DNA from: Gracilaria gracilis
Lineage: Eukaryota; Rhodophyta; Florideophyceae; Gracilariales; Gracilariaceae
Assembly: GCA_030374805.1 (NCBI GenBank)
Contig: JARGSG010000214.1
Coordinates: forward strand, 1 to 64,000
Direction of reading: 5' to 3'
DNA: 64,000 nt
Part shown: one piece after another, positions 1 through 10,337 of the stretch
Layout of the letters: each line of letters opens with the position of its first letter
Numbering within the stretch: position 1 is the stretch's first letter
Position numbers and translations under genes: made by a program
The notes under the pieces: model-generated
Database searches by the model: none
What the model was told of the DNA's origin: nothing
What the model saw: the letters and a program-made list of their open reading frames with translations, nothing else

Positions 1-1641
1 TTCGATGGTGGCGAGTTTGATGAGTTTGGAGATGCCTAGATGAAAGTTGTGAAGGGGCTCGAGGACAAAATTGAATAAGGAGTGAGCAGAGGGGAGACGT
101 TGAGAAGAGGATATGATTCCAGGAAGGAATGATATGGAGAGAGGGACATGGAGTGCAGAAGTTCGAACGCTTCATCTTTCAGTTCCTTGCCACGCGTGGT
201 TTGTGGGATTGGAGAGCGGAATCAGCCTTGAGAAGGAGGTCATTGTGCCTCTCCCTGGTTTTCGAGGTATGGGAAATGATTCGCTCTGTGAGAAGGGGTG
301 GTAGAGGTTGAGCTTTTGAACGAGGAATGAGACATCGGTGGCAGGGCTTGCATGGCTTCGTACCATGAAGCACGGCTAGGATGTCCTTGGCTTCGGGGAT
401 GTCAGCACTGTAGTTGGAGATGACGGGATGGAACTGACGAAGGACTCCTTTAGCATCGGGAAGGGGGAAACGTTAGTTTTAGCCGATATGGTACAGAGGT
501 CTAAGGATGGTTTCGAAGGCCTCCTGGACGAGTTGCATGCGCACGATGCGGGTCATATTCGAGATTGCGGGGCCTATTTCCAAGGACTCTGTGTTCAACA
601 GAGAACGAAGTTGATGTGAAGGATGTGGGTATGTATCCGACGAGTGTGCAGTTCTGGGTGATGCATTTTCTGCGGAAGGAGTCCTTGAAATTGAGGAGGG
701 TGATATGAAGAGGATAAGAAGTGACAGAGGAACTTTTCAAGGATGTGGAAGACTTATCTGAATAGAGTTGAATGAGTCCGATGAAGGAGTCTGTACCGGT
801 GATGCTGGGGGTCGTGCCAGATGACGTCGGGATCTGGAGAATGCAGGATATGTTCCCTCATGGAAAGTACGACATGGTGGCCGAGATCGGAAGCCATGGG
901 ATGTGCGAATGAGAGTGTTCCAGCGCCGGAAGCTTGTTTGATTGGGTGGAAGAAAGCGTTTGTATGGGATGCGAGACGGAGCTGCTGTAGAAGAACTTCA
1001 ACGGGATCTCTGAGGTAGAGGGTGGGGGAGAAGTTACGGCTTTTGTCATGGATGATTCTGGAAGTAAAGCCGATGGAGCTAACTCTTTCTTCGAAGATTT
1101 TTGAGTGTAGTTTGAGGCATTCAGAAGCGGAGGTGATGGACGTCTGGAAGAGAGAGGGGGGAAAAGTGGACTGCTTGAGGATGTTGATAAGCTCGTCGGC
1201 GGAACGCTTACCCAATTTTGTGGCGATAGAGGATATGTAGGTTACGAGGTTCTGTATGTGTTCTTTCTGAGAGGGAGGTGAGGTAGAGATGGCGTTACCA
1301 GAGCCTGTGGAAGGGGACTGAGAGGAGAGTGGATGGTGGGGGGCTGAGTATATGTGCCGCGTCGGATGAGCGTATGGAGAGAGCGAGCTGTTCCTGGTGA
1401 TAGGGGTCGTCGTCTGCCAGTGCTACATTATCTGAGGGGCGGTTAGAGGGAGTAGATAAAGGGGGTTTGGTGTTATGGAGCATGCGACGTTTGGTTCGTG
1501 GGGGTAAGTGGGAACCTCGATGAGGAGTGGGGTTGAGAAAAGGGTTTGGGTCATTTTTGTGCCTACATCGTTTCTGATGTTGAGCGAGGGAGGCCAGGGA
1601 ATGTGTATGATATGAGCAGCGGGGAAGCAGCACACGTGCAT
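1..1641 (-). pseudogene. Plavaka/KDZ-like transposase, copy 1, multiply frameshifted
   Basis: This is the 5' part of the same transposase gene that is open over 789 codons in copy 2 (16986-19355). The expected start is the ATG at 1641. The frame is broken by about a dozen one-base indels, mostly in homopolymers (near 80, 180, 297, 312, 455-470, 595, 808, 1340 and 1622). Because copy 2 is open here and later parts of copy 1 show no indels, these may be sequence errors near a contig end rather than true decay. The 3' part lies left of the window. Confidence 0.75.
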
Positions 1642-2050
1642 GACAAGATGGGATGGGATGAAGCGGGGTGAAGAGGGGTGAAGTTGGGAGGTTTGTTGGT
1701 TGCAGGGGAAAGGATGCGGAGATGCTGCACCGAAGATATCCTGCTGGCGCACGCTGCAGGGGAGAGTATAAAGATGGTTGGTGAAAAACGCCACCAAGCA
1801 CGTGATGATTTGCGTACTCTTCGTGCAGTCTTTCATGGTGGGTGGCATTCGAGAATTTATGAAGCCTAACTTTGAAATTTGGCCACGTGTGTAGTAAAGC
1901 GCCGGCGTAGATGTTGAGAAGCGTGAAGCGAAAAGCGTTGCGCAATCGCGGGCGTAATCTGCATCACATGTCTGTTCGAGCTTGACTCTCACTGCTTCTC
2001 AGAATTGCGTGCAGCGCGGCAGATCTTCAAAACGAAGGTTTGTGACGTTC

Positions 2051-2560
2051 GTTGGAGGTACGTTGACGCCTAGCGCTTTCACTTGGCGAGCATGTGGGAT
2101 ACTGACTGAAAGTGTTGCACTTGTGATTTGTGTGCGACACTATGCGTGCGATGGTGCCCTCATCTGGTGAGTACTTTGCGGAATGGCGAAGTCTCGGTCG
2201 TTGGAGGTACGTTGAAGCCTAGCGGTTTCACTTGGCGAGCATGCGGGATACTGACAGAAAAATGTTGCGCTTGTGAATTGTGTGCGAAACGAAGCTTGCG
2301 ATGGTGCCCTCGGGCGACTTGTTGCTCCCATCCTGCAACCAATTGGCCTCCCTCGTCCAAGTCGCTCGTGCCACTCAAAGTGCTCTACTTTTTTGGTGAC
2401 AATCACCTTATAACCAAGTTGGTTGTAAGCTGATTGTGACAATAAAAGAGAGCACATCGCGTCGTCTCGGGCGACTTGTTGCTCCCCTCCTGCAACCGAT
2501 TGCCTCCCTCGGTTGTGGGCAGGTTGTGCAATAACTCGCTTGAGACGAGATTGGGTTTTT
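2051..2560. repeat. 149 bp tandem repeat plus second short repeat, copy 1
   Basis: A unit starting gttggaggtacgttga and ending gatggtgccctc occurs at 2051 and again at 2200 (period 149 bp, roughly 85-90% alike). It is followed by a second repeated phrase, gggcgacttgttgctccc, at about 2313 and 2469. It lies just upstream of the Plavaka-like transposase start, so it may be the subterminal repeat region of that element (inference). No coding potential is seen. Confidence 0.75.
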
Positions 2561-3200
2561 GGTGCCGTGTACGTGACGAGGTAAGCGCGAGATGTGAAGT
2601 GCTCATGTTCTGGTGTGTATGCTAACTGCAAAAGTGTTTGATGCATATGTGCAAAATGCTTATGACGGTACGATGTGTATGTTTGAGAGTATTAGCAGAA
2701 TTGGAAACACATGGTAAGTGTGCACTTTGTTGAGGTGCCGTGTACGTGACGAGGTAAGTGCGAGACGTGAAGTGTTCATGTTCTGGTTTCTATGCTAACT
2801 GCAAGTGTTTGATGCGTATGTGCAACATGTTTATGACGGTAGGATGTGTATGTTTGAGGGGAGTACCACACAAATCTCATATGCATATACACTTTTTTCG
2901 GGTTCGGGGAAGGACACTGGCTATGCCGGGATCATCCTGCTAGTCAGACTAATAAGATGATTCGGGTATAACCAATGATCTTTTCCTGAACCCGAACAAT
3001 GTGCATATGCATATGAGCACTTTGTTGAGGTGCCGTGTACGTGACGAAGTAAGTGCGAGATATGAAGTGTTCATGTTCTGGTGTGTGTGCTAACTGCGAA
3101 GTGCTTGATGCGTATGTGCAAGATGCTTGTTACGGTGCGAAGTGTATGTTTGAGGGTAGTACCAGAATTGAAAACGCATGGTAAGTGTGCACTTTCTTCA
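2561..3200. repeat. About 173 bp tandem repeat, three units, copy 1
   Basis: Units start with ggtgccgtgtacgtgacga at 2561, 2734 and 3029. Each runs through a phrase about a cagaattg...cacatggtaagtgtgcacttt segment. The second unit has lost that segment to a MITE insertion (2876-3017), which is why its spacing is longer. No convincing ORF is present. The repeat may belong to the non-coding end of a transposon. Confidence 0.8.
2876..3017. mobile_element. MITE-like element nested in tandem repeat, copy 1
   Basis: The element is 142 bp with inverted ends of about 35 bp. Both ends begin ctcatatgcatat and carry the phrase ttcgggttc slightly further in. The interior is non-coding. It interrupts the second unit of the surrounding tandem repeat, which proves it is an insertion. 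No clear target-site duplication could be read, so the superfamily is unknown. Confidence 0.7.
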
Positions 3201-3466
3201 GGTTGGAGGAGCGAACAGTGACTAACAGGATATGTGAGTAGCGTGTGTTCGTGGATGTGTAGAAATGGTGAGGGGACTTGGATCAGTGTTGGAGGCATGA
3301 ATTGGGGAGTTGAAATGTTTTCTGGGAGGTGGAGAGGGCGATGGATGGCGAGGTAAGTCCGTTCTTTGCTGAGTCAGGAAGAACGAAGAGACTAACAAAA
3401 GGAATGTTTATTTCGATTCCATTGATCGGAACAGCTGAATGAGTTAGTTGCTTCTTTTACGTGATA

Positions 3467-3569
3467 GAGGCTTGATGGATGAGTTCAGTGTGTTCAAAAA
3501 TCTTTTCGGGGAAGCAGCCTGCTTCCCCCAAAAGATTGTGGAACACGCTCAACTCACCCATCAAGCCTC
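3467..3569. repeat. Foldback palindrome, 51 bp arms, copy 1
   Basis: The arms run from gaggcttgatgg to ggggaagcag, and back from ctgcttcccc to ccatcaagcctc. They are about 85% complementary, with almost no loop (centre near 3518). It is non-coding, and is probably a foldback MITE or a cruciform-forming palindrome. Confidence 0.8.
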
Positions 3570-5329
3570 ACTCTGAGAGTGACTGACAAATTGTGTATTT
3601 TGCGCTCTGGATATGTGAAATTGTTGCAGATATGGGTTGTTCGGCGACTGTTTTCTTTTCCCTGAGCCATTGGAGATGTTTGGGACAAGGTAGTACCATG
3701 TCTCAAACATCTTCACAAGCTCAAGCAACAGAAACAAGTCCCAATAGTATTGGCTTTGGAGAAGTGCGTTTTGAGCGCAGCGAGAGAGTGGCATTTTTCT
3801 ATGCGGTATTGTTTGCGATGCATTACAGGGCTTTTGTGAACATGTATGGATGTGTTATGGAGCGGGCTTTCATTATCGTGGGTGAGAACGAAGGTGCGGA
3901 TCGAACACAAGCGGGATTCTGGCGATTTATGATGCGTTTCGTTCGCTGTTGGAGATTCTGCGAAACTACAATACTGCAGCGAAAACATCCATGTTTGCTA
4001 GAATGGGACATGCATCCTTATTTGGGACCGGTGCGTCGGCTGGACCGATAAACTGGTGATACTAGCAAACTGGTAGATATGGATGTTAGTTCTACGGTTC
4101 TAGCAACTTTCTGATATCCTAGTAATAGATTGTAGGTTGGAAAACGACATTAGTATTACAACCAGTAAATCCTGCAAAACATGGAGTTCACTCTAGTTTT
4201 TCGTCCAGTGCAAACTTCCAAAAATCGCAATTTAACATATGAAATACTAGCATTTTCAAACTGCGATTTTTGGACTGCAAACTGGCATTCCGAGAACATA
4301 GGTAGTACCTAAAGACACGTCTGAATCAGAGCTTTCGTTTCGTATCATTTATCCTTCACTCCGTGTGCAGCTCGAGTAGATTGAATGTAAAACGGGAACA
4401 AGAATATAGTTTTTCGTTTGTTGAAAAATGTACAGAGTCATTCTGAATTGTACGAAACTCGGCTGGGTCCTCAAGAGAAGTATTATGAAAGGAATTAAAA
4501 GTACTTTATCTATAAGTAGTAAATCGAGCGCTATCGGTAATTACTTTTCTCTTAAAGGCTGCTTCAAATTCCTTATGCTCGGCAAAAGTGCAAACATTCG
4601 CTATGTTTAAGTGCGAGAAATAACAGTTTCCCATTTAGGTTTAGATATAATTTTTATATCTTTCTAAACATTAACCGTATTTGCTCTGAGTCTCCAACCC
4701 TTAACGCGTTTACTTTAAAGGATCACAGTAAATTCGCGTGATACGTATAGAACATTTGGAGCCATCAACATGTTTCGATAATATGTTCGCGAACAAATTT
4801 GTGAAGTTCGCTCACAAGGTGCCAAAAGCATAATTTACTTCGTGAAATAAAGTGACTAGCTTACCAAGGTCTATAAACAACGGTAAGCCGCTGACGGTAT
4901 CTGTGTGTAGACAAGACATAATCAAACCAATTTGAACTACATCTTCTCGTACACCACATGTAGTACGGAAGTATCAATCTTATGTAATGCAGTTAGGAAG
5001 TCAAACACCCTTGCCACTAGCATACACTGCGGTTACAGCAACATTGTTGCAGCAATAACGTGAACCAAAAAGCTCACTGCCAAAGCAGTGTTTGCAGAAC
5101 AACAAATTCAGAGGCTCTATGGAGGCCTGCAGTGAGTTGCGGACGCAACCAGTGCTACAAACGTTGCATAGACCAGCGACTTCAAGCGCTCGTGACCGTT
5201 GTGTTGCACACTTGAGAGGTTTCATTTCTGGCTTATGTTGGCTTATAAATAAAGATCAGGTTCGTATCTTCGACATCATGGCAGTGTATCCAACGCCAAC
5301 ATCCTTGTAGTCCTCATCACGGACATACC
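3570..5329. other. AT-rich intergenic stretch, no supported gene, copy 1
   Basis: No ORF here has homology or composition that supports coding. A 152-codon frame at 3593-4051 lacks an ATG start and is carried through a hairpin. Two local inverted repeats are visible: gagatgtttgggaca with its complement around 3679-3719, and ccaaaaatcgca with tgcgatttttgg around 4211-4276. Sequence from 4060 to 5000 is AT-rich with many short direct phrases (actggt, ctagca). It probably contains promoter sequence for the ORF at 5330. Confidence 0.5.
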
Positions 5330-6232
5330 ATGCCCACTGCGACCAAAAAAGGCAAGCGTAAAAGACTTACGGCCAATTCAAACGCCGTAAAGCTTCTGAA
5401 GTTGAAGCTTCAAACTGATGAGTTCAGTGGCACAGAAAAGGCAGAAAAGGTGTGGCGTTCAGACCAATGCTTTCAGGAACTCAAGTTAGATACATTCCGT
5501 AGCTGCTACAATCGGGTGAAGAAGAGCTTGGGGCTCCTATTGAAAGGTAAGAATCTAAAACACGTTGTACTTCCGTCTTCTGCTAACCAACACCTTTACC
5601 TTGAAGATCCTAGTGCCAACATTATACCACGAGCAAGTGTTGATATTCGTAAGAATCAAGAGCCCCTTTCCTCCCATTCTGATTTAATGGGTTCGGATGA
5701 TGGTAGCTCCAGTGAACTACAGTCGAGTTCAGCGAATTTAAACCGGTGGTTGTTGTTCGATGCTTTGGATTGGAGACCTTTCTATTTACTTTTTGAATGG
5801 AAGAAACCACATTCTACGACGAAGCGTATCTCTGCTGCAGTTCTGATGCCCTCTGGCATTCAGAGAAGAGATTTCTACGTTCAGATTGTGGATAATCGTT
5901 TCTTGGAGGTTAAGGTTCATGCTCCTCGAGCCATGGTGTACGTTGAAATTCTGCATGAAAAATGGTTAACGAACCCTGCGATAAAGTATAACGAACATCA
6001 TCCGGAAGAGTTAGGATTTGAAGAAGCATTGAAGAATTTGAGAGAACATAAGAGGGACAGAGTGCTTTGTACAACAAAAACACCTTTACCGTTTCGTGTG
6101 GAACCGGTTTTTGAATCAGAAAATTTACGATTCAACTGCGGGTCCATTGTTTTTGATGTTCGTCTACGTGCAGCAGCGGAAACGTACGCCCATGGGGGCC
6201 AAAATACCGATGAATTTGTGTTGGTCAATTAA
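5330..6232 (+). CDS. Unknown 300-aa basic N-terminal protein, copy 1
   Basis: This is an intact ATG-to-stop frame of 300 codons. The N-terminus is strongly basic (KKGKRKR near residue 6, NLS-like). Residues 36-75 carry the pattern K-V-W-x-S-D-x-C-F-x-E-L-x-L-x-x-F-R, followed by a basic helix, which could be a small DNA-binding module. Residues 100-140 are Ser/Asp-rich and probably unstructured. Residues 145-285 look like a mixed alpha/beta domain. I do not recognise the family. It lies among transposons, so it may be an accessory ORF of one. Both copies are open and differ by Asn/Ser in the Ser-rich region and Glu/Val near residue 227. No intron is evident. Confidence 0.6.
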   Translation: MPTATKKGKRKRLTANSNAVKLLKLKLQTDEFSGTEKAEKVWRSDQCFQELKLDTFRSCYNRVKKSLGLLLKGKNLKHVVLPSSANQHLYLEDPSANIIPRASVDIRKNQEPLSSHSDLMGSDDGSSSELQSSSANLNRWLLFDALDWRPFYLLFEWKKPHSTTKRISAAVLMPSGIQRRDFYVQIVDNRFLEVKVHAPRAMVYVEILHEKWLTNPAIKYNEHHPEELGFEEALKNLREHKRDRVLCTTKTPLPFRVEPVFESENLRFNCGSIVFDVRLRAAAETYAHGGQNTDEFVLVN

Positions 6233-6540
6233 CGCACTATATGTTATAATGCTTCCAACGTTACGTATTAGCATTGCAGTAAACAAAATAATACATTGAA
6301 ATATGCTTTCTATGTTGCCAAGGACTTTACCGCGCGTAATCCACTCGTTTTCTTCCTTACCAATACCATTTGGATCAGCTCCCTCTGTCTATATTGAAGA
6401 TATTGAAGTTTGTATTTGAGAACAATTACTTATGTCACTTCTACGTCATAGAGTAGTACTGTTCTTTATTTCTATTTTACAATAATTTGTTTATTGAGAT
6501 CATTAACTGGTGTCTATTCTGTCTTCGTTACAGGATTAAA

Positions 6541-7170
6541 AGATATATGGTGTGTATGCTACGGCAAATTGTAGTGCAATGCCCCAAAGGGGAAAGAACC
6601 ACGAAGACGTTCGGGATCTTCCTCTCACGAGGTAGCACAGCAAGCAGAACCCTTCCAGGGGATGACACGACTGAGTCGGTTTGTAAGGCCGAGGCCACCC
6701 TTCACGCCAGGCGTAGGAAGGTAAACCTGAAGGTTGGATCCGTGTAAACGGTGTGTGTGTATCCTCAGATGAGGCGGTGTTTCCACAGGGGTGGCAAGCG
6801 TGGCCGAGTGCCACCACAAGCCGCGGGTCGCGGAGAACAACCCAAAAAGAAAGGGGAAAGGAAAAGGGAAAGGAGAGACGAAGGGAAATCCACAAGACGT
6901 GGTGAACGATACGGCAAAGCCGGGAAATACCTTATACAAGGGCGAAACGCGACAGCGGTTGGTATAATACTCCCAAACTGGGTTCCTTTAGAGGACGCAG
7001 GGTGGTTAGACTACCGTATGCTACGGAACCTTCCTCCTGATGGAGATAGAGGCGCTCGTAGGCGTGAAGTCTAGAGCCGACACCCTGGTTGGGGGAGGTT
7101 TACTGGGTGCGGCGGCAGGGTCGCCGGCGCACTAAGTAGTGGCGCTCTCCCCAAAGGGAATTAAATAAAC
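6541..7170 (+). ncRNA. Structured non-coding block 1 (candidate RNA element), copy 1
   Basis: This GC-rich stretch sits in AT-rich surroundings with no supported ORF. It is packed with short perfect hairpins: ccccaaagggg (6582), cctctcacgagg (6621), ggtggca...tgccacc (about 6790-6815), ccgtatgctacgg (7013), ctcctgatggag (about 7034) and a 9-bp stem with one mismatch at 7107-7132. A purine-only tract lies at about 6843-6890. The block is collinear with block 2: the opening gtagtgcaa plus hairpin, the purine tract, agagccga near the end, a terminal hairpin and a trailing ttaaa phrase. RNA function is inference. The strand is chosen because G-U pairs fit this orientation. Confidence 0.45.
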
Positions 7171-7420
7171 TAACTAAATTGACCCACATGCAGTGGTAAT
7201 TATCCACCCTGTGTGGCACAACCTCCACGTGTATGTGGCCAACCTCCTGCACTCCACGTTTCACACGGACTTACCCACTCTAGTGGTCGCCACCCTATTC
7301 ATATAGGTAGCTACCCGGTTCACCGGAATTATGAACAAGTCCCCACAGAATCCCCTCACGAGGGCGTTGCTCTACACAAATGGTTTGATTAAGATAAAGA
7401 TCATAGCTTTCTCTGCTTAT

Positions 7421-8070
7421 TTCGGTTTGTATTGGTGTAGTGCAAAACCCAGTGATGGGAAGTACACTAAAGGTGTCCGAAGCCTTGCTCCCTGGGGAGG
7501 TAGACTCGGCGGAAGAGCCCTCCGTCACACGGATAATGCGGGTGTAAGACCGCCCGGTGTACGGGATATACCTACGGAGGTAAGAAAGAACGGGGCTTGG
7601 GGTATCCGAAAGTGGAGAATGACAGCGATGAGATCGTGAACCGATAGAAACCCTAGAACGAAAAGAGGAAAATGAAAGGGAAAAACAAAGGAGGAAACCC
7701 CCGGCGGGGCGTGCGACAAGCGGCAACAGACCCGGCGGCGGGTGACGGCAATGTGTATTAAGCCCACGCGGCAAAGATCTCTATACAGAGTCGGTAGGTC
7801 CACCTGTTATAGGTAAGCAGATAGCTGCACAAATACATATACGTACGATCCGGTAATTGGAGTTAAGCCCGAGGGCAAAGAATATAACAAGTCAGATATG
7901 CCTGAAAGATCCCGAGGGATAGAGCGATTCCGTACCGAACGCGGTGACCCTCCTGGTGGAGTTGTACACTTCGCGAAGGCGAAAAAGTCCAGAGCCGAAC
8001 TCGGTTACCCTTTACTCAAGGTGGAGGTGACTGCGAGGTCACCTCATATATCGTAACCGATAATTAAACT
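7421..8070 (+). ncRNA. Structured non-coding block 2, paralogue of block 1, copy 1
   Basis: The layout matches block 1 but most stems differ in sequence: gtagtgcaa then cccagtgatggg (7447), ctccctggggag (about 7489), a purine tract at about 7655-7695, ttcgcgaaggcgaa (about 7969), agccgaactcggtt (about 7992) and a terminal hairpin at 8024-8045. That last stem has a gcga GNRA-type loop closed by U-G here and by C-G in copy 2 (25739). It is a pairing-conserving change. No ORF is supported. It could be a structured RNA, part of a retroelement, or a decayed self-splicing intron; I could not match a known class. Confidence 0.45.
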
Positions 8071-8641
8071 ATAAATTGACTAGAATAATTAATCTAGTGC
8101 ACGCCTATGCAGGCTTCTACACGTGGTGTACGTGAGTGCCATGCGGCAGCTGCCACACTAAATTCAACAAACGAAACAATTATCTCTGTGAACAGACCCA
8201 AAATTCCCCACGTGTACACACGACCAACTAGTCCAAATCCCACACCTTGGCCAACCCCTTCGGGTACCACTTACCATTTCCGTCAGAATATTCCCATGAT
8301 TGGGCCAGCATTCATAGCATTCCTGACACGGATCAACCTCGTTCTGCGAGTATATGAATGTCATCATCGACACAACTCGCGAAAACGCGTTGTCCTACAA
8401 TTGGTCATGAAATACATATTAAATTCATTTTGGATATCAGGTAGACGTTTATTCTGCGGCTTTTGGGCTCTACAATTCATATTCCTGTTTACAAAGGTTC
8501 TACATATATTCACATCCTGCCAATCTATGATTCTCGTTTTCTGATGTACTTCGAATACAATCAGAAAGGTTACGTATTTTCCAAGCCGAAAATGTATTCC
8601 CGAAAGCTCTTGTAGTGAAACTATACTCTGTACAGGTACTA
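8071..8641. other. Intergenic stretch between block 2 and Tc1 element, copy 1
   Basis: A 145-codon ATG frame (8107-8544) is open here. Its product is compositionally odd, and two of the copy differences in it change residues (Pro/Ala, Pro/Ser). I recognise no homology and do not call it a gene. The rest is AT-rich without clear structure. Confidence 0.4.
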
Positions 8642-10206
8642 CAGTGATGTTCAAAAGTATGCGAACGGGTTTTGTTTTCCAGTTGTCCTACGCTTATAGG
8701 CACTTTCAAAAAAGAACTTTGTGCACGTACACTCCTACACAAAGCCTCATTAAATGGAACAGTCTGTGAGAAAAGCTACCGTAGACTTGCCTCATAAAGT
8801 TTAAAACAAAATAAAGGTATCAATGCAAAAGTATACGACCGATTACAAAAAATGGCGCGCAAACGCATGCAAACAAACCCAATACAACATAGGATAGTAT
8901 AGACTTTGCACATCTCATAGTAGACTTTCTTGAAGAGCGCAAACCCAATTGACGCCAAACAACACTATGCCCAGAGGCAAGCAGCTCACAACAGACGAAA
9001 AAGCCTAGATTCGGGCACTTCGGGCCTCCAATCTCTCCCTACAAAAAAAATTGCTACACAACTTAAGTGCTCCAAATCAGCAGTACACGACTATATAAAG
9101 CGAGAAAGGCGTGGAATTACGAAGAAGCGAACGGGTAGGCCTCGAAAACTCACACCCCACGACGAACGCGAAATAAAGAGGACACTTTCCAAGGATTCTT
9201 GCTCAGCTTCTATTATCGAAAATGATCTAAATCTTCGTGTCTTCAGGTCTACAGTAACTCGTGCTATTTACAGGTTGGATATTTTTGAGTACAAGAAGAA
9301 GAAAACTGCCCCTTTGCTCACCGAATGTCATCGCAGTATTCACTTAGAATGGGGTATGATGTATAACGGGTTCTATTTTCACTAGTGGAATATGGTGATA
9401 TGGAGTGATGAGAAAAGGTTCAATGGTGATGGCCCCGATGGATGGAGCTATTAATGGCATGATATGCGGCATGACGAGCAGATATTTTCGAAGAGAAAGA
9501 ATGGTGGGTTTTCTGTTATGGTTTGGGCCTGTTTCTCGACATATGGAAAAGGCCCTTTAGTTTTTATTGAAGGTAATAATAATTCGGAAGCCTATGTGCA
9601 GATGCTGAAATCTCATTTGGTACCGTTTATTGATGAATATCACGCTGAAAGACTCAATGTTTAGCAAGATAATGCGCCGATTCATGTCTCAAAGTTCTCT
9701 AAATCGTGGTTTAATGAAGAGGGTATCGAACTGTTGGACTGGCCTGCGCATTCTCCGGATCTAAATCCCATTGAAAACCTTTGGAGCATTCTTGCTTACA
9801 GGGTTTATGCAGATAATCGCCAGTTCAGCACTAAAAATGAGCTCAAAGGAGCACTGGTTGAAGAGTGGTCTAAAATTGACATGCACGTGTTGACTATGTT
9901 GAGCCGTGGCATGCCAAAACGGTGCATGGCTGTCATAAGAGCAAATGGCAAGAAAACGAAGTATTAAAACATCTCTGAGCTGGTAGAATGAATAAAGCAA
10001 TGAATCGTTTGTTTATTTTTGACGCAGGGTGTGTGGAGGGTATACCGTGTCTGGCACTGTGCGCTTGCTTTATTCAAAAAACTGCTACCTTTCTATCCTT
10101 ACATGCCGTAATCAAGTAGGTTAAAGAGTGTTATGTGGTGTTAAGCGATTGATGCAAGGCCATATCGGCAATTTTGGGGGTGTTCGTATACTTTTGAACA
10201 TCACTG
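8642..10206 (+). mobile_element. Tc1/mariner element, decayed, copy 1
   Basis: The element is 1565 bp with inverted ends cagtgatgttcaaaagtat followed by G/A cgaac, flanked by TA on both sides (8640-8641 and 10207-10208). TA duplication is the hallmark of the Tc1/mariner superfamily. It encodes one transposase in the plus orientation, which is inactivated. The end at 10182-10206 matches copy 2's left end exactly, while the left end here has one G/A change. Confidence 0.92.
8967..9967 (+). pseudogene. Tc1-type transposase pseudogene, copy 1
   Basis: The start context reads MPRGKQLTTDEKA. A helix-turn-helix (KIATQLKCSKSAVHDYI) precedes the AT-hook-like GRPRKLT. The DDE core is recognisable as WSDEKRF, QDNAPIH and SPDLNPIENLW, the last carrying the DD34E glutamate. 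Inactivating lesions are an early TAG, a one-base frameshift in an A-run near 9050, a TAG before WNMVIWSDEK, a TAA after GWSY, and a TAG just before QDNAPIH. Several sit where Gln (CAG) would be expected. All are shared with copy 2, so decay came before the duplication. Confidence 0.88.
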
Positions 10207-10337
10207 TACCAATAGTGTCCACTTTGCCAATATGAGCCCTTATATCCTCTTCCTGATCCATACCCTTTCGCACGTTTTGCACATCCCATTTCGCCTTTTC
10301 TATTGTTACGAGAAAAGCATGACAAAGGCTTGTATCA

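Noticed and set aside
2051-3200. CRISPR-like array
   Set aside because: Units of 149-173 bp without unique spacers, in a eukaryotic context. They are ordinary tandem repeats.
3593-4051. 152-codon open frame on the plus strand, also in copy 2
   Set aside because: It has no ATG start, passes through a hairpin, and its product has no recognisable or protein-like pattern.
7710-8070. Group II intron resemblance (gtgcgac start-like string, agccg...cggtt hairpin)
   Set aside because: The domain V consensus and a reverse transcriptase frame are absent, so the likeness is superficial.
8107-8544. 145-codon ATG frame behind structured block 2
   Set aside because: There is no homology, and two of the copy differences in it change residues. 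More likely chance in non-coding DNA.
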